The notes beneath the pieces are model-generated. The model worked only from the letters and a program-made list of their open reading frames with translations, did not search any database and had not been told where the DNA came from. A stretch of DNA of 64,000 nt from Streptococcus infantis ATCC 700779 (GTDB lineage: Bacteria > Bacillota > Bacilli > Lactobacillales > Streptococcaceae), in contig NZ_GL732439.1 in assembly GCF_000187465.1 (NCBI RefSeq), forward strand, positions 1,139,518 to 1,203,517, written 5' to 3'. Positions 41,485-49,614 of the stretch are shown here, one piece after another. The translations under genes were made by a program, and so were the position numbers. Numbering within the stretch: position 1 is the stretch's first letter; every line of letters starts with the position of its first letter.

Positions 41485-42903
41485 TCAATTCCTATTATAC
41501 AAAATTTTAAGATAATGCACTATCAACACACTCTTAAGTTTGCTTCTAAGTCTTATTTCCATAACTTCTTTTACGTTTCCGCCATTCTTTGCTGTTTCGA
41601 TTTTTATGATATGGTGCAAGTCAGCACGAACACGAACCGTCTTATCTCCCATTATATCTTTTTTTGGATATCTGTCAACTGGTATGGTTGACAGATATCC
41701 TTTTTTTGTTGTTATCACGTCCTGTTCTTTTACTGACTGTTGCTTCAAAATCTGCTTGTGTCGGTCTGTCAGTTTCGCATGGTCGAGAATGTCTTTTACA
41801 ACCTGCGTCTGGTTGATTTCATCAAGTTTAATCGCAACCTTTAAGGTCGGGGCAACTTGATGAGATAGCCAGTTCAGCGTCCTTTGGAAGGAGTAAGGCT
41901 CTGGTTTTGTGGTTAGTTTTAATCGTTCACGATTGTTCCCAATAAACCAAGCCCATTCTTCATTCAGTTTCCAATCAGAACGAGGTTTGGAATCGTCTTT
42001 ATCTACAAAACGGATATACCGATTGATAATTTTAAAGGCGGTATGCTCTGGATTGTCATAGACGAGTAAATCACGGACTGCATAATAGGCACGCTCATTT
42101 TTCAATCGAATCTCAAAACGGTTTTTTACTTCTGCGTCTTCAATGGGAATATCATTTTTCTTGTACTGCTCGTAGTCCTTTTCATAGATACAGAAATAAA
42201 CTTCACTTTGTAATGAACCGATATAGAGGGTGTTTCCCATACATTCCTTTTCCTCTTTGCGTACCAGTTCGCCACTGCGATAGCTTTTAAAACTGCGGAA
42301 GACGGAGATACATTCTTCCTGTTGGCACTTTTCAGTGAGTACAGGGATATTTAAAATCCCTGTCTTATCGTTAATGGCAAGGTCAAGGCGTTTCATCACA
42401 CCGCCAGCCACCAAAACGTCCATAAAGAACTCATACCAGCTTCTTTGTTGTGCCAGAAGATAGCTTTCAAATTGTCTGCACCCACGACCTTTCAATTCCA
42501 CCAGAACTCCTTTGTCCAGTTCATGGGAGCAAAGGACGAATATGTCGCCTAAAGCATAATGCTCTGAATAAGAATAGAAACCATAGTCCTCATGAAGAAA
42601 ATAGGACAGTTTCAGTTGTAAGATGTTTTCGACCACCTGCTGTACGTCTGTTGTCGGAAAGCGAATTCTTACATAATCAAACAGCATTTCAAGGGGAGCG
42701 TCGGGATTGAAGCGTTCCAGAGCTTCCCAAAGGGACTGCTGTAAATCCTCTGATGGCTTGACTTTTCCTGTTTCAATATCGCTTAGATACTGCCTTGTAA
42801 TACCAGTCGCAACAGCTAAACGGTTTTGAGATAGTCCATAAGCCAAGCGTTTTTCTTTTAAATGCTGTAACCAAGTTTGTTCATTCAGTAAAAATCCCTC
42901 CAA
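41485..42903 (-). CDS. orf20: Tn916 relaxase Orf20 with a chimeric C-terminal extension
   Basis: 472 aa. Residues 1-401 are Tn916 Orf20: N-terminal HTH (YGLSQNRLAVATGITRQYLSDIE) and a Rep_trans/MobT-type rolling-circle nuclease domain that nicks oriT. Residues 402-472 are foreign: 12 residues encoded by the IS-like palindrome, 35 from plasmid omega repressor (KKDIMGDKTVRVRADLHH and onward), then 24 from the erm(B) promoter region. The native stop was lost by insertion after codon 401. Catalytic region intact; the effect of the tail is unknown. Confidence 0.93.
   Translation of the reverse strand: MEGFLLNEQTWLQHLKEKRLAYGLSQNRLAVATGITRQYLSDIETGKVKPSEDLQQSLWEALERFNPDAPLEMLFDYVRIRFPTTDVQQVVENILQLKLSYFLHEDYGFYSYSEHYALGDIFVLCSHELDKGVLVELKGRGCRQFESYLLAQQRSWYEFFMDVLVAGGVMKRLDLAINDKTGILNIPVLTEKCQQEECISVFRSFKSYRSGELVRKEEKECMGNTLYIGSLQSEVYFCIYEKDYEQYKKNDIPIEDAEVKNRFEIRLKNERAYYAVRDLLVYDNPEHTAFKIINRYIRFVDKDDSKPRSDWKLNEEWAWFIGNNRERLKLTTKPEPYSFQRTLNWLSHQVAPTLKVAIKLDEINQTQVVKDILDHAKLTDRHKQILKQQSVKEQDVITTKKGYLSTIPVDRYPKKDIMGDKTVRVRADLHHIIKIETAKNGGNVKEVMEIRLRSKLKSVLIVHYLKILYNRN
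41494..41499 (-). promoter_or_regulatory. erm(B) -10 element
   Basis: TATAAT on the minus strand, 58 bp before the leader peptide start, inside the last codons of the extended orf20. The matching -35 is not a clear consensus hexamer. Confidence 0.6.
41666..41700. repeat. 35-bp near-palindrome at the outer end of the erm(B) unit
   Basis: 14-bp arms GGATATCTGTCAAC / GTTGACAGATATCC around TGGTATG. The first 27 bases on the plus strand are identical to the 27-bp IS end at 40274-40300 read on the minus strand. It abuts the target repeat TTTTTTTG, so it served as the second transposon end. Confidence 0.8.
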
Positions 42904-42911
42904 TCAAAAAG

Positions 42912-43125
42912 GCGTATGTCAACTTTTAAAGCCCATTTGACATACGCTGAAATTTTGTAAATCCCTTGTAACCAAAGGATTTTCTAATGTTTTTTTGACT
43001 GTTTCCTGTCGATTTGTACCCCCCTGTTAGATACGGGGGGTTAAGTGCTGGCGTGGCTATTGCCACACCAGCCAGCAAGATCAGTCCACACCTGCGACTT
43101 CCGCTTCGCACGTCGCCTGCGTGGA
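42912..43125. other. Tn916 origin of transfer (oriT)
   Basis: Cluster of inverted repeats between orf20 and orf21: GCGTATGTCAA / TTGACATACGC (42912-42947), a G/C hairpin ACCCCCC / GGGGGGT (43018-43041), GCTGGCGTGGC / GCCACACCAGC (43048-43073, 10 of 11 pairs), and AGTCCAC / GTGGACT spanning the orf21 3' end. The C-rich hairpin followed on the minus strand by ACAAATCGACAGG is almost the same as the ICEBs1 oriT. Exact nick not assigned. Confidence 0.75.
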
Positions 43126-44466
43126 CTGTCTGCTGTTGGATAACTTTTTAATTTCCTCCAAGAAATCATATCCTTTTGGTACAAGGGGAGTATAAAACTC
43201 TGATATGACACTTGTTCCTACATCAACATAGCCACGACCTTTGATTCGCTTTAAGAAGAAATCCTTTTGTACGTCACTGCCAAACATCATGCCATAGCCC
43301 ATTTCAGACATACGACCTAAAGCCACTCTGAAATTAAACTGATCACGGATTCCGTCGCCTAAATATTTTGCGTCTGGACGTTGACAAGCCAGTATTAGAA
43401 AGAAGCCAGCTTGACGACCTAACATGACAATCTGTTTCAGCTTATTCATAACTGCGGTGTTTTCTTTTGTTCCCAGCATTTCCATGAAAGCGACGTATTC
43501 ATCAAAGATTAAGAAGTGTGCCGGGAGACCTAAGTAAGCATAATTTTTGCCAGTCTTATAGTTCTTCATCTGCTTCATTTCCTCACTACGTTTCATCATT
43601 TCTTCATAGAATGTTTCAATGCAAGAAAGCAAGTCTTCTTTTCTATAGTAGACATTTGCCATCACAGAACCTAAGTCCGCAAGGTCAGCATTTTTCGGGT
43701 CAAGAATATACAGTTTTGAATCTGTATGAAGCAAGGCTTCAATCAGTGTCAGTATAAAGTAAGTTTTACCGCCACCTGTACCACCAGCAATCAACATATG
43801 AGGGAGCTTATCATATTCCCACCATACGTTTTTCATTAAGCGAAGTTTACCATCTTTAGCTTCTACTTCATCAATAGAAATACGACTGGCTATGGTGTCA
43901 TAGAGCAAAGTATATTCCACATAGGAATCCTTTAACTCTTTATCCGTCAGCTCACAGTACAAGCCACTCTCTAATTTCTTTTCCAAGTGTAAGAGTTGGT
44001 CTTGATATTTTCCCAGCGTGATTTCCACCCGTATCTGTATCAAGCCATTTTTAAGTCGATAATACATTTTAGGGAAGTAGGTTATCTTTTCCTTTGTACG
44101 ACCAGCACTATCTTTAAAGAAACCCTCTGTTTTGACCTGTTCAGATTCATACCACTTGTTTTCAAGTATCATCTTTGCCAGTTTTTGACGGTGGTAAAGT
44201 TGTTTAACCGTATCATAGCGAACCCGTTTGAATACAAACGCTACCAGCAAGCAGATAAGAATTGCGACACTGAAACTGATAATTAAATAGGGAATGTCAA
44301 TCTTATCTGCTTGTGATAGGTTAAAATCCTGCCAGTTGATCTGCTGGATTGTCTTCACATGAAACAGTCCGACAACCAGCAGGAAAACAGGCAGGAGTGA
44401 CGCTATCGTAAAATGAAAGACTAAATCTTTACCAGATGGGCGAATCCTTTTACCACGCTGTTTCAT
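43081..44466 (-). CDS. orf21: Tn916 Orf21, FtsK/SpoIIIE-type coupling protein
   Basis: 461 aa: two N-terminal membrane helices (FTIASLLPVFLLVVG and LIISFSVAILICLLV), then an FtsK-like ATPase with Walker A GGTGGGKTYF and Walker B HFLIFDEYVAF. It is the T4CP/HerA-like coupling protein that brings the relaxosome to the channel. The C-terminal codons form part of the oriT stem. Confidence 0.95.
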   Translation of the reverse strand: MKQRGKRIRPSGKDLVFHFTIASLLPVFLLVVGLFHVKTIQQINWQDFNLSQADKIDIPYLIISFSVAILICLLVAFVFKRVRYDTVKQLYHRQKLAKMILENKWYESEQVKTEGFFKDSAGRTKEKITYFPKMYYRLKNGLIQIRVEITLGKYQDQLLHLEKKLESGLYCELTDKELKDSYVEYTLLYDTIASRISIDEVEAKDGKLRLMKNVWWEYDKLPHMLIAGGTGGGKTYFILTLIEALLHTDSKLYILDPKNADLADLGSVMANVYYRKEDLLSCIETFYEEMMKRSEEMKQMKNYKTGKNYAYLGLPAHFLIFDEYVAFMEMLGTKENTAVMNKLKQIVMLGRQAGFFLILACQRPDAKYLGDGIRDQFNFRVALGRMSEMGYGMMFGSDVQKDFFLKRIKGRGYVDVGTSVISEFYTPLVPKGYDFLEEIKKLSNSRQSTQATCEAEVAGVD

Positions 44467-44494
44467 GCGAAAAAGTCTCCTTTCTACCTAGCGA

Positions 44495-44881
44495 CTATTT
44501 GTCTTGTGTCGGTTCTTTCTTTGCTTGTGGTTGAGCTTTGAATGAACTAGAATCCTTTGTCAGCACAATATCGTCTGCCTTGATATACCAGTCAACATCT
44601 GCTCCTTGATAGGTGGCAGTAGCAACGGTGTCCGCAATGGGATTGATAAGTTCCACCCGTGCGTTATAATCAAACTCTTTCAAAGGCACGCTGGCAGGAA
44701 TACTTACTTGAATCATGCGTCCTTGTCCTTTGGATTTTAAGTCATAGGTACGTTCCTTGATTTCATCTGAAACCGACCCGTCTTCATTTTGGATTCTCAC
44801 TTCACGACGTAGAGCAGAGAATTTCAATTCTCCAAAAGTCGTGTCTTTATCTAATACAATGCCATTTGCTAATCTCATCAT
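44495..44881 (-). CDS. orf22: Tn916 Orf22, DUF961 family protein
   Basis: 128 aa, core FNYARVELINP-type region (FDYNARVELINPIADTV). Paralogue of Orf23. DUF961 proteins are conserved at the head of transfer operons in Tn916/ICEBs1 elements; ICEBs1 homologues (HelP-like) help the helicase during rolling-circle replication, which is the likely role. Confidence 0.88.
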   Translation of the reverse strand: MMRLANGIVLDKDTTFGELKFSALRREVRIQNEDGSVSDEIKERTYDLKSKGQGRMIQVSIPASVPLKEFDYNARVELINPIADTVATATYQGADVDWYIKADDIVLTKDSSSFKAQPQAKKEPTQDK

Positions 44882-44896
44882 TTTTCCTCTCTTTCT

Positions 44897-45211
44897 TTAT
44901 TCTTTTATCATGTCGTCAGCATGTAAAAGGTAATTTGTAAAACCACGAGTGCCGATTTTGTAGCCCTCTGCGGTAATACGTGGATTGACTAACTTCACAC
45001 GTTCCTCAAAGCCGAAATGTTTTTCGCCAGCTTCAGCAGGAAGCACCACCACAATATCATCTGCTCTTTGAACATCAGAATAGAGATTATAGCTTCTTGA
45101 TAAGACAGTTAGCCGTCCGTTGATTCTTCGCTGAACGACTTTATCCTCGCTAGCAAATTCTAAATTGCCGAATGTTTTTTCCATGTTGGGAATCACAAAT
45201 TTAAGTTCCAT
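44897..45211 (-). CDS. orf23: Tn916 Orf23, DUF961 family protein
   Basis: 104 aa, shares with Orf22 the pattern ERVKLVNPRI and the ending YLLHADDMIKE. First large gene of the transfer operon. It is read from the left end inward and depends on transcription arriving through the circular junction. Confidence 0.88.
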   Translation of the reverse strand: MELKFVIPNMEKTFGNLEFASEDKVVQRRINGRLTVLSRSYNLYSDVQRADDIVVVLPAEAGEKHFGFEERVKLVNPRITAEGYKIGTRGFTNYLLHADDMIKE

Positions 45212-45233
45212 ATTTTTACCTATCCTTTCTTTT

Positions 45234-45308
45234 TTATTGGCTGAATGAATGTTTGATGGTCTTAAAGAGTGGGGAACGACCTTTTGATTCTTGATTTTTT
45301 GTTTTCAT
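45234..45308 (-). CDS. small leader ORF upstream of orf23 (Orf24-like)
   Basis: 24 codons, MKTKNQESKGRSPLFKTIKH and four more, with ribosome site GAAAGGAAGTG. Basic peptide with no domain. Position corresponds to the Tn916 orf24 area. The region 45212-45539 otherwise holds this ORF, the hairpin at 45342-45368 and the Int/Xis end sites. Confidence 0.5.
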   Translation of the reverse strand: MKTKNQESKGRSPLFKTIKHSFSQ

Positions 45309-45341
45309 AAGTTCACTTCCTTTCAAAATCGGGTAAAAAAA

Positions 45342-45368
45342 TAGACACCTCATTTTTTGAAGTGTCTA
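45342..45368. terminator. hairpin at the head of the ICE transfer operon
   Basis: TAGACACCTC / GAAGTGTCTA (9 of 10 pairs) with flanking A and T runs, between the left end and the leader ORF. On the minus strand it could stop weak outside transcription entering from metK. Confidence 0.6.
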
Positions 45369-45452
45369 CCTATTAAATATTCAAATTTTATTGGAAGTAT
45401 CTTTATATCTTCACTTTTCAAGGATAAATCGTCGTATCAAAGCTCATTCATA

Positions 45453-45474
45453 AGTAGTAAATTAGTAGTAAATT
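45453..45474 (+). repeat. Int arm-type binding repeats, left end
   Basis: Two tandem AGTAGTAAATT copies, the same motif as at 24807-24829 near int. Confidence 0.75.
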
Positions 45475-45521
45475 GAGTGGTTTTGACCTTGATAAAGTGT
45501 GATAAGTCCAGTTTTTATGCG

Positions 45522-45538
45522 GATAACTAGATTTTTAT
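45522..45538 (-). repeat. left terminal inverted repeat of the ICE
   Basis: GATAACTAGATTTTTAT, complement of the right-end sequence in 14 of 17 positions. The metK stop codon begins two bases outside it. Confidence 0.75.
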
Positions 45539-45539
45539 G

Positions 45540-46730
45540 TTACTTAACTGCTTCTTTCAAGGCTTCTACTTTATCCAAGCGTTCCCATGGAAGATCAATA
45601 TCTGTACGTCCCATATGTCCATAAGCCGCTGTTTGACGGTAGATTGGACGTTTGAGGTCAAGCATTTGGATGATTCCTGCAGGACGAAGGTCAAAGATTT
45701 GACGCGCTGCTTTTTCAAGTTTACTTTCAGCTACTGTTCCAGTACCGAAAGTATCGATACGGACAGATACAGGTTGAGCTACCCCAATCGCGTAAGCCAA
45801 TTGCACTTCTGCTTTCTTAGCAAGACCTGCAGCAACAATGTTTTTTGCAATGTAGCGAGCTGCATAAGAAGCTGAACGGTCAACCTTAGTGGCATCCTTA
45901 CCAGAGAAGGCACCACCACCGTGACGTGAATAACCACCATAGGTATCTACGATGATCTTACGACCAGTCAAACCTGAGTCTCCTTGAGGTCCTCCGATAA
46001 CGAAACGACCTGTTGGATTGATGAAGAATTTAGTTTCATCGTCAAGATATGAAGCTGGAATCACTTCTTTGATGACCTTGTTGATTACATCCTCATGGAT
46101 TTGTTCATTGCTAACTTCTGGATCGTGTTGAGTTGAAATAACGACAGTGTCCACGCGCACTGGTTGATCATTTTCATCATATTCAACAGTAACTTGAGAT
46201 TTAGCGTCTGGACGAAGGTAGCTAATTTCACCAGACTTACGTAGCTCTGCCAAGCGACGAACCAACTTGTGGCTGAGTGAGATTGGCAATGGCATGAGTT
46301 CTTCAGTCTCATCAACTGCAAAACCAAACATGAGACCTTGGTCACCAGCACCAATCAAATCAAGTGGATCTTGATCTTCATTCCCACGAACTTCTAAGGC
46401 TTCATTAACCCCTTGAGCGATATCTGGTGATTGTTCTACCAAGGATGGGTGAACTCCTACCGTCTCCGCAGAAAAACCGTACTCTGTATTGGTATAACCG
46501 ATTTCTGCAATCGTATCACGAACCACTCGGTTAATATCGACATAGGCATTTGTTGAAATTTCACCAAAAACATGTACTGAACCAGTATAAACAGCTGTTT
46601 CAGCAGCAACGTGCGCCTCTGGATCTTGCTCTAAAATAGCATCCAAGATAGCATCTGAAATTTGGTCTGCAATCTTATCTGGATGCCCCTCAGATACAGA
46701 TTCAGACGTGAATAATTTACGTTCTGACAT
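45540..46730 (-). CDS. metK: S-adenosylmethionine synthetase
   Basis: 396 aa, full length: [24 protein letters not shown] at the N-terminus, [10 protein letters not shown], the P-loop-like [17 protein letters not shown], and the conserved C-terminal end ([10 protein letters not shown]). Makes SAM from methionine and ATP. An S(MK) riboswitch precedes it. The ICE is inserted immediately after its stop codon, so its own terminator has been moved about 20.9 kb away. Confidence 0.97.
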   Translation of the reverse strand: MSERKLFTSESVSEGHPDKIADQISDAILDAILEQDPEAHVAAETAVYTGSVHVFGEISTNAYVDINRVVRDTIAEIGYTNTEYGFSAETVGVHPSLVEQSPDIAQGVNEALEVRGNEDQDPLDLIGAGDQGLMFGFAVDETEELMPLPISLSHKLVRRLAELRKSGEISYLRPDAKSQVTVEYDENDQPVRVDTVVISTQHDPEVSNEQIHEDVINKVIKEVIPASYLDDETKFFINPTGRFVIGGPQGDSGLTGRKIIVDTYGGYSRHGGGAFSGKDATKVDRSASYAARYIAKNIVAAGLAKKAEVQLAYAIGVAQPVSVRIDTFGTGTVAESKLEKAARQIFDLRPAGIIQMLDLKRPIYRQTAAYGHMGRTDIDLPWERLDKVEALKEAVK

Positions 46731-46734
46731 AAAA

Positions 46735-46825
46735 ATGTCCCCCCTTAAAAAATATTCGTTATAGAGTTACAAAGAACTGGTAGGAAGAGTATTTACAATC
46801 AATCCCACCACCTTATCGGGACCAT
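46735..46825 (-). promoter_or_regulatory. S(MK) box (SAM-III) riboswitch of metK
   Basis: On the minus strand the leader has GGTCCCGATAAGG, a P3 arm GGTGGTGGGA / TTCCTACCAG, the conserved TTCTTTGTAAC and finally the ribosome site AAGGGGGGAC (46739-46744) 8 bp before the metK ATG. GTCCC can pair with GGGAC of the ribosome site. This matches the S(MK) layout known in Lactobacillales: SAM binding hides the ribosome site and shuts translation. Confidence 0.85.
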
Positions 46826-46836
46826 ATAACCTAACT

Positions 46837-46842
46837 ATTATA
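46837..46842 (-). promoter_or_regulatory. metK extended -10
   Basis: TGTTATAAT on the minus strand (extended -10), about 12 bp before the riboswitch. No clear -35. Confidence 0.6.
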
Positions 46843-46966
46843 ACACGAATCTTTAAAAAATACTCGTATGATTGCTATTTTTCTTGCTAGGAAAATGTTT
46901 TCTAATCATAACCAAATAAAAACTCTAAAAATAGATGAGTTTCTACTTTAAGAGTGATGTTATAAA

Positions 46967-47665
46967 CTAATTATTTTCTAGATAAAATTCAAACCGTTCT
47001 CCGACGTATTGGCTCTTTACATACTCAAAAGCCGTTCCGTCATCAAAGTAAGAAACCTGAGTCAAACCTAAAATAGCATGCCCTTTTTCAACTTCTAAAT
47101 AATGAGCTATCTTTTCTTTGGCTAAACGTGCGTATATGGTCTGGTGAGATTTACCAATTCGATAACCATGCTCTTGCAAGGTTTGAAAGAAGTGCTTGGT
47201 TACTTCTTCTTTTTTGAAATTTTTGATAAATTTCTCAGGGATCGACGCCACTTCATAGACTACAGGGACTTTGTCGGCATAGCGAACACGCTCCATACGA
47301 ATGATATTGTCAGTTGGCAGTAAACCTAGTTTAGCCACTTCTTGCTCATTTGGAATGGTTCGACGATAAGAAATCAAGTGACTAGACGGAGTTTTCCCTT
47401 GAGCTTTAACAATCTCTGTAAAACTAGTTGTTCCACGCATTCTTTCCTGAACACGTGTACTTGAAACAAAGGTCCCACTACCTATACGTCGTTCCAAAAC
47501 CCCTTCTTCAACCAAAAGAGAGATTGCTTGACGTAAGGTCATGCGGCTAACGGCAAATTCTTCTGCTAAATCTCGCTCACTTGGAAGTCTTTCCCCAATT
47601 TTCCAACTTCCCTCATCAATGTCTTTCTTGATTTGGTCGTGGATTTTCATATAAGCTGGTAACAT
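46967..47665 (-). CDS. GntR/HutC-family transcriptional regulator
   Basis: 232 aa. N-terminal winged helix ([29 protein letters not shown]), C-terminal UTRA ligand domain ([23 protein letters not shown]). HutC subfamily members sense sugar phosphates or similar small molecules. It is divergent from guaA, with 140 bp between the two starts. A GntR gene also sits beside guaA in pneumococcus. Target unknown. Confidence 0.9.
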   Translation of the reverse strand: MLPAYMKIHDQIKKDIDEGSWKIGERLPSERDLAEEFAVSRMTLRQAISLLVEEGVLERRIGSGTFVSSTRVQERMRGTTSFTEIVKAQGKTPSSHLISYRRTIPNEQEVAKLGLLPTDNIIRMERVRYADKVPVVYEVASIPEKFIKNFKKEEVTKHFFQTLQEHGYRIGKSHQTIYARLAKEKIAHYLEVEKGHAILGLTQVSYFDDGTAFEYVKSQYVGERFEFYLENN

Positions 47666-47805
47666 GCTTGATCACTTCTTTTCTTTATTTTTTCCATTGT
47701 ACCGTAACTCATAGGGAAAAGTCAAACCGCACTTGTTTGGTTGGTAATTCTAACCCTTTTATGATAGAATATTCAAGAAGATATTTCTTTCAAGAAAGGG
47801 AAAAG

Positions 47806-49368
47806 ATGAGCAACATTTCAACTGATTTGCAAGATGTCGAAAAGATCATCGTACTAGACTATGGTAGCCAGTACAACCAACTCATCTCACGTCGTATCCG
47901 TGAGATTGGTGTCTTTTCAGAACTAAAAAGTCACAAGATTTCGGCTGACGAAGTCCGTGCTATCAATCCTATTGGGATTGTACTTTCAGGTGGTCCAAAC
48001 TCTGTTTACGAAGAAGGATCGTTTGATATTGATCCAGAGATTTTTGAACTTGGAATTCCGATTTTGGGAATCTGCTATGGTATGCAACTATTGACTCACA
48101 AGCTTGGTGGTAAGGTTGTTCCTGCAGGCGATGCTGGTAATCGTGAATACGGTCAATCAACATTGACTCACACAGATTCAGCTCTTTTTGCGGGTACTCC
48201 AGATGAGCAACTTGTCTTGATGAGCCACGGGGATGCTGTTACTGAAATTCCTGCTGACTTTGTTCGTACTGGAACTTCTGCAGACTGTCCTTATGCATCT
48301 ATTGAAAACCCTGATAAGAAAATTTACGGTATCCAATTCCACCCAGAAGTTCGCCACTCAGTTCACGGTTATGATATTTTGCGTAACTTTGCTTTAAATA
48401 TCTGTGGTGCCAAAGGTGACTGGACTATGGATAACTTCATCGAGATGCAAATCAAACAAATCCGTGAGAAAGTTGGAGACAAACGTGTCCTCCTTGGACT
48501 TTCTGGTGGTGTTGACTCTTCTGTAGTTGGAGTTCTTCTCCAAAAAGCTATCGGCGATCAGTTAATCTGTATCTTTGTAGACCACGGTCTTCTCCGTAAA
48601 GGGGAAGCTGATCAAGTTATGGAGATGCTTGGTGGTAAGTTTGGTCTCAATATCGTAAAAGCAGATGCTGCCAAACGTTTCCTTGATAAATTAGCTGGTG
48701 TATCTGACCCTGAACAAAAACGGAAGATTATCGGTAACGAGTTTGTCTATGTTTTTGATGACGAAGCAAGCAAGCTCAAAGATGTGAAATTCCTTGCTCA
48801 AGGAACTCTTTATACTGACGTGATTGAGTCTGGTACCGATACTGCTCAAACCATCAAGTCTCACCACAACGTTGGTGGACTTCCAGAAGACATGCAGTTT
48901 GAACTGATCGAGCCACTTAACACTCTTTACAAAGATGAAGTTCGTGCACTAGGTACTGAACTTGGCATGCCAGACCACATTGTATGGCGCCAACCATTCC
49001 CATGACCAGGACTTGCTATCCGTGTCATGGGGGAAATCACTGAAGAAAAACTTGAAACTGTTCGTGAATCAGACGCTATCCTGCGTGAAGAAATCGCTAA
49101 AGCTGGCCTTGACCGCGACATCTGGCAATATTTCACTGTTAACACTGGCGTTCGTTCAGTAGGTGTTATGGGAGATGGACGTACTTACGACTACACCATC
49201 GCTATCCGTGCTATCACTTCTATCGATGGTATGACAGCTGACTTCGCTAAGATCCCTTGGGAAGTTCTCCAGAAAATCTCTGTCCGTATCGTAAACGAAG
49301 TTGATCACGTTAACCGCATCGTCTATGATATTACAAGTAAACCACCTGCAACTGTTGAGTGGGAATAA
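47806..49368 (+). pseudogene. guaA: GMP synthase, interrupted by an in-frame TGA
   Basis: Start ATG at 47806 (AAGGG 5 bp upstream); the longer upstream frame is not homologous. GATase class I domain with LGICYGMQ (Cys), HPEVRHS; ATP-pyrophosphatase with [10 protein letters not shown]. Codon 400 (49003-49005) is TGA in the motif PFPGPGLAIR, where GGA (Gly) is expected by one G-to-T change. The frame then continues perfectly to a 520-aa end (ATVEWE). The predicted product ends at residue 399, lacking the C-terminal dimerisation domain. UGA is followed by C, a leaky context, and ATG at 49027 could restart. Could be a real mutation or a base-call error. Confidence 0.92.
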
Positions 49369-49385
49369 AGTTTCCTATAAAATAA

Positions 49386-49430
49386 TAAATAATACTGCTG
49401 GAGCATGGACTACAGTGGTATTATTTTTTA
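49386..49430 (+). terminator. guaA terminator
   Basis: AATAATACTGCTG / CAGTGGTATTATT stem followed by TTTTTATAA, 18 bp after the guaA stop. Bases 49431-49614 hold a TATAAT (49495-49500) that may drive the next operon. Confidence 0.65.
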
Positions 49431-49614
49431 TAATTTCAATATTAGGATAATTTCTCGACTCTCAACTCCTCTTTTTAAATCCTTGAAACCATGCTATAAT
49501 ATAGTAAGTATAGCTCCAATAACCTAATGATAAAGATTTCTTACATCATCCGTAAGTGTTATTCTACTCTGATTCATATTATAATGAAAGTAACAAAAGA
49601 TGGAGGTGTTTCAC

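Larger units (their letters stand above)
38861..41700. mobile_element. ISL3-family IS plus erm(B) segment inserted as one unit in Tn916
   Basis: 2840 bp bounded on both sides by TTTTTTTG (38853-38860 and 41701-41708), an 8-bp target duplication, the length typical of ISL3-family elements. Deleting the unit and one repeat copy rejoins orf20 codons ACA-ACA-AAA-AAA to TAA, restoring a 401-aa Orf20 and the spacing to orf19. Contents: ISL3-type transposase (plus strand), a 3' IS end at 40300, the erm(B) cargo, and an outer 35-bp near-palindrome at 41666-41700 that repeats the IS end. Confidence 0.85.
24676..45538. mobile_element. Tn916-family integrative conjugative element, Tn6002-like, tet(M) erm(B)
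   Basis: About 20.86 kb between imperfect inverted ends (17-bp pair, 14 matches: 24676-24692 and 45522-45538). Repeated AGTAGTAAATT Int arm sites lie inside both ends (24807-24829 and 45453-45474). The whole Tn916 gene set is present and uninterrupted in order: int, xis, orf8, orf7, orf9, orf6, tet(M), orf13 to orf23. The 2.84-kb IS/erm(B) unit at the end of orf20 makes it Tn6002-like as I know that element; the size also agrees with a Tn916 of about 18 kb plus one insertion. Exact tips are uncertain by a few bases because Tn916 brings variable 6-bp coupling sequences. All transfer genes look intact, so the element may still move. Confidence 0.93.

Noticed and set aside
47969..48163. Minus-strand frame inside guaA
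   Set aside because: Mirror of the GATase domain; no start signals.
49027..49368. A separate 113-aa gene after the guaA stop
   Set aside because: It is the in-frame rest of GuaA (dimerisation domain). I keep it as part of one interrupted gene, though restart at its ATG is possible.
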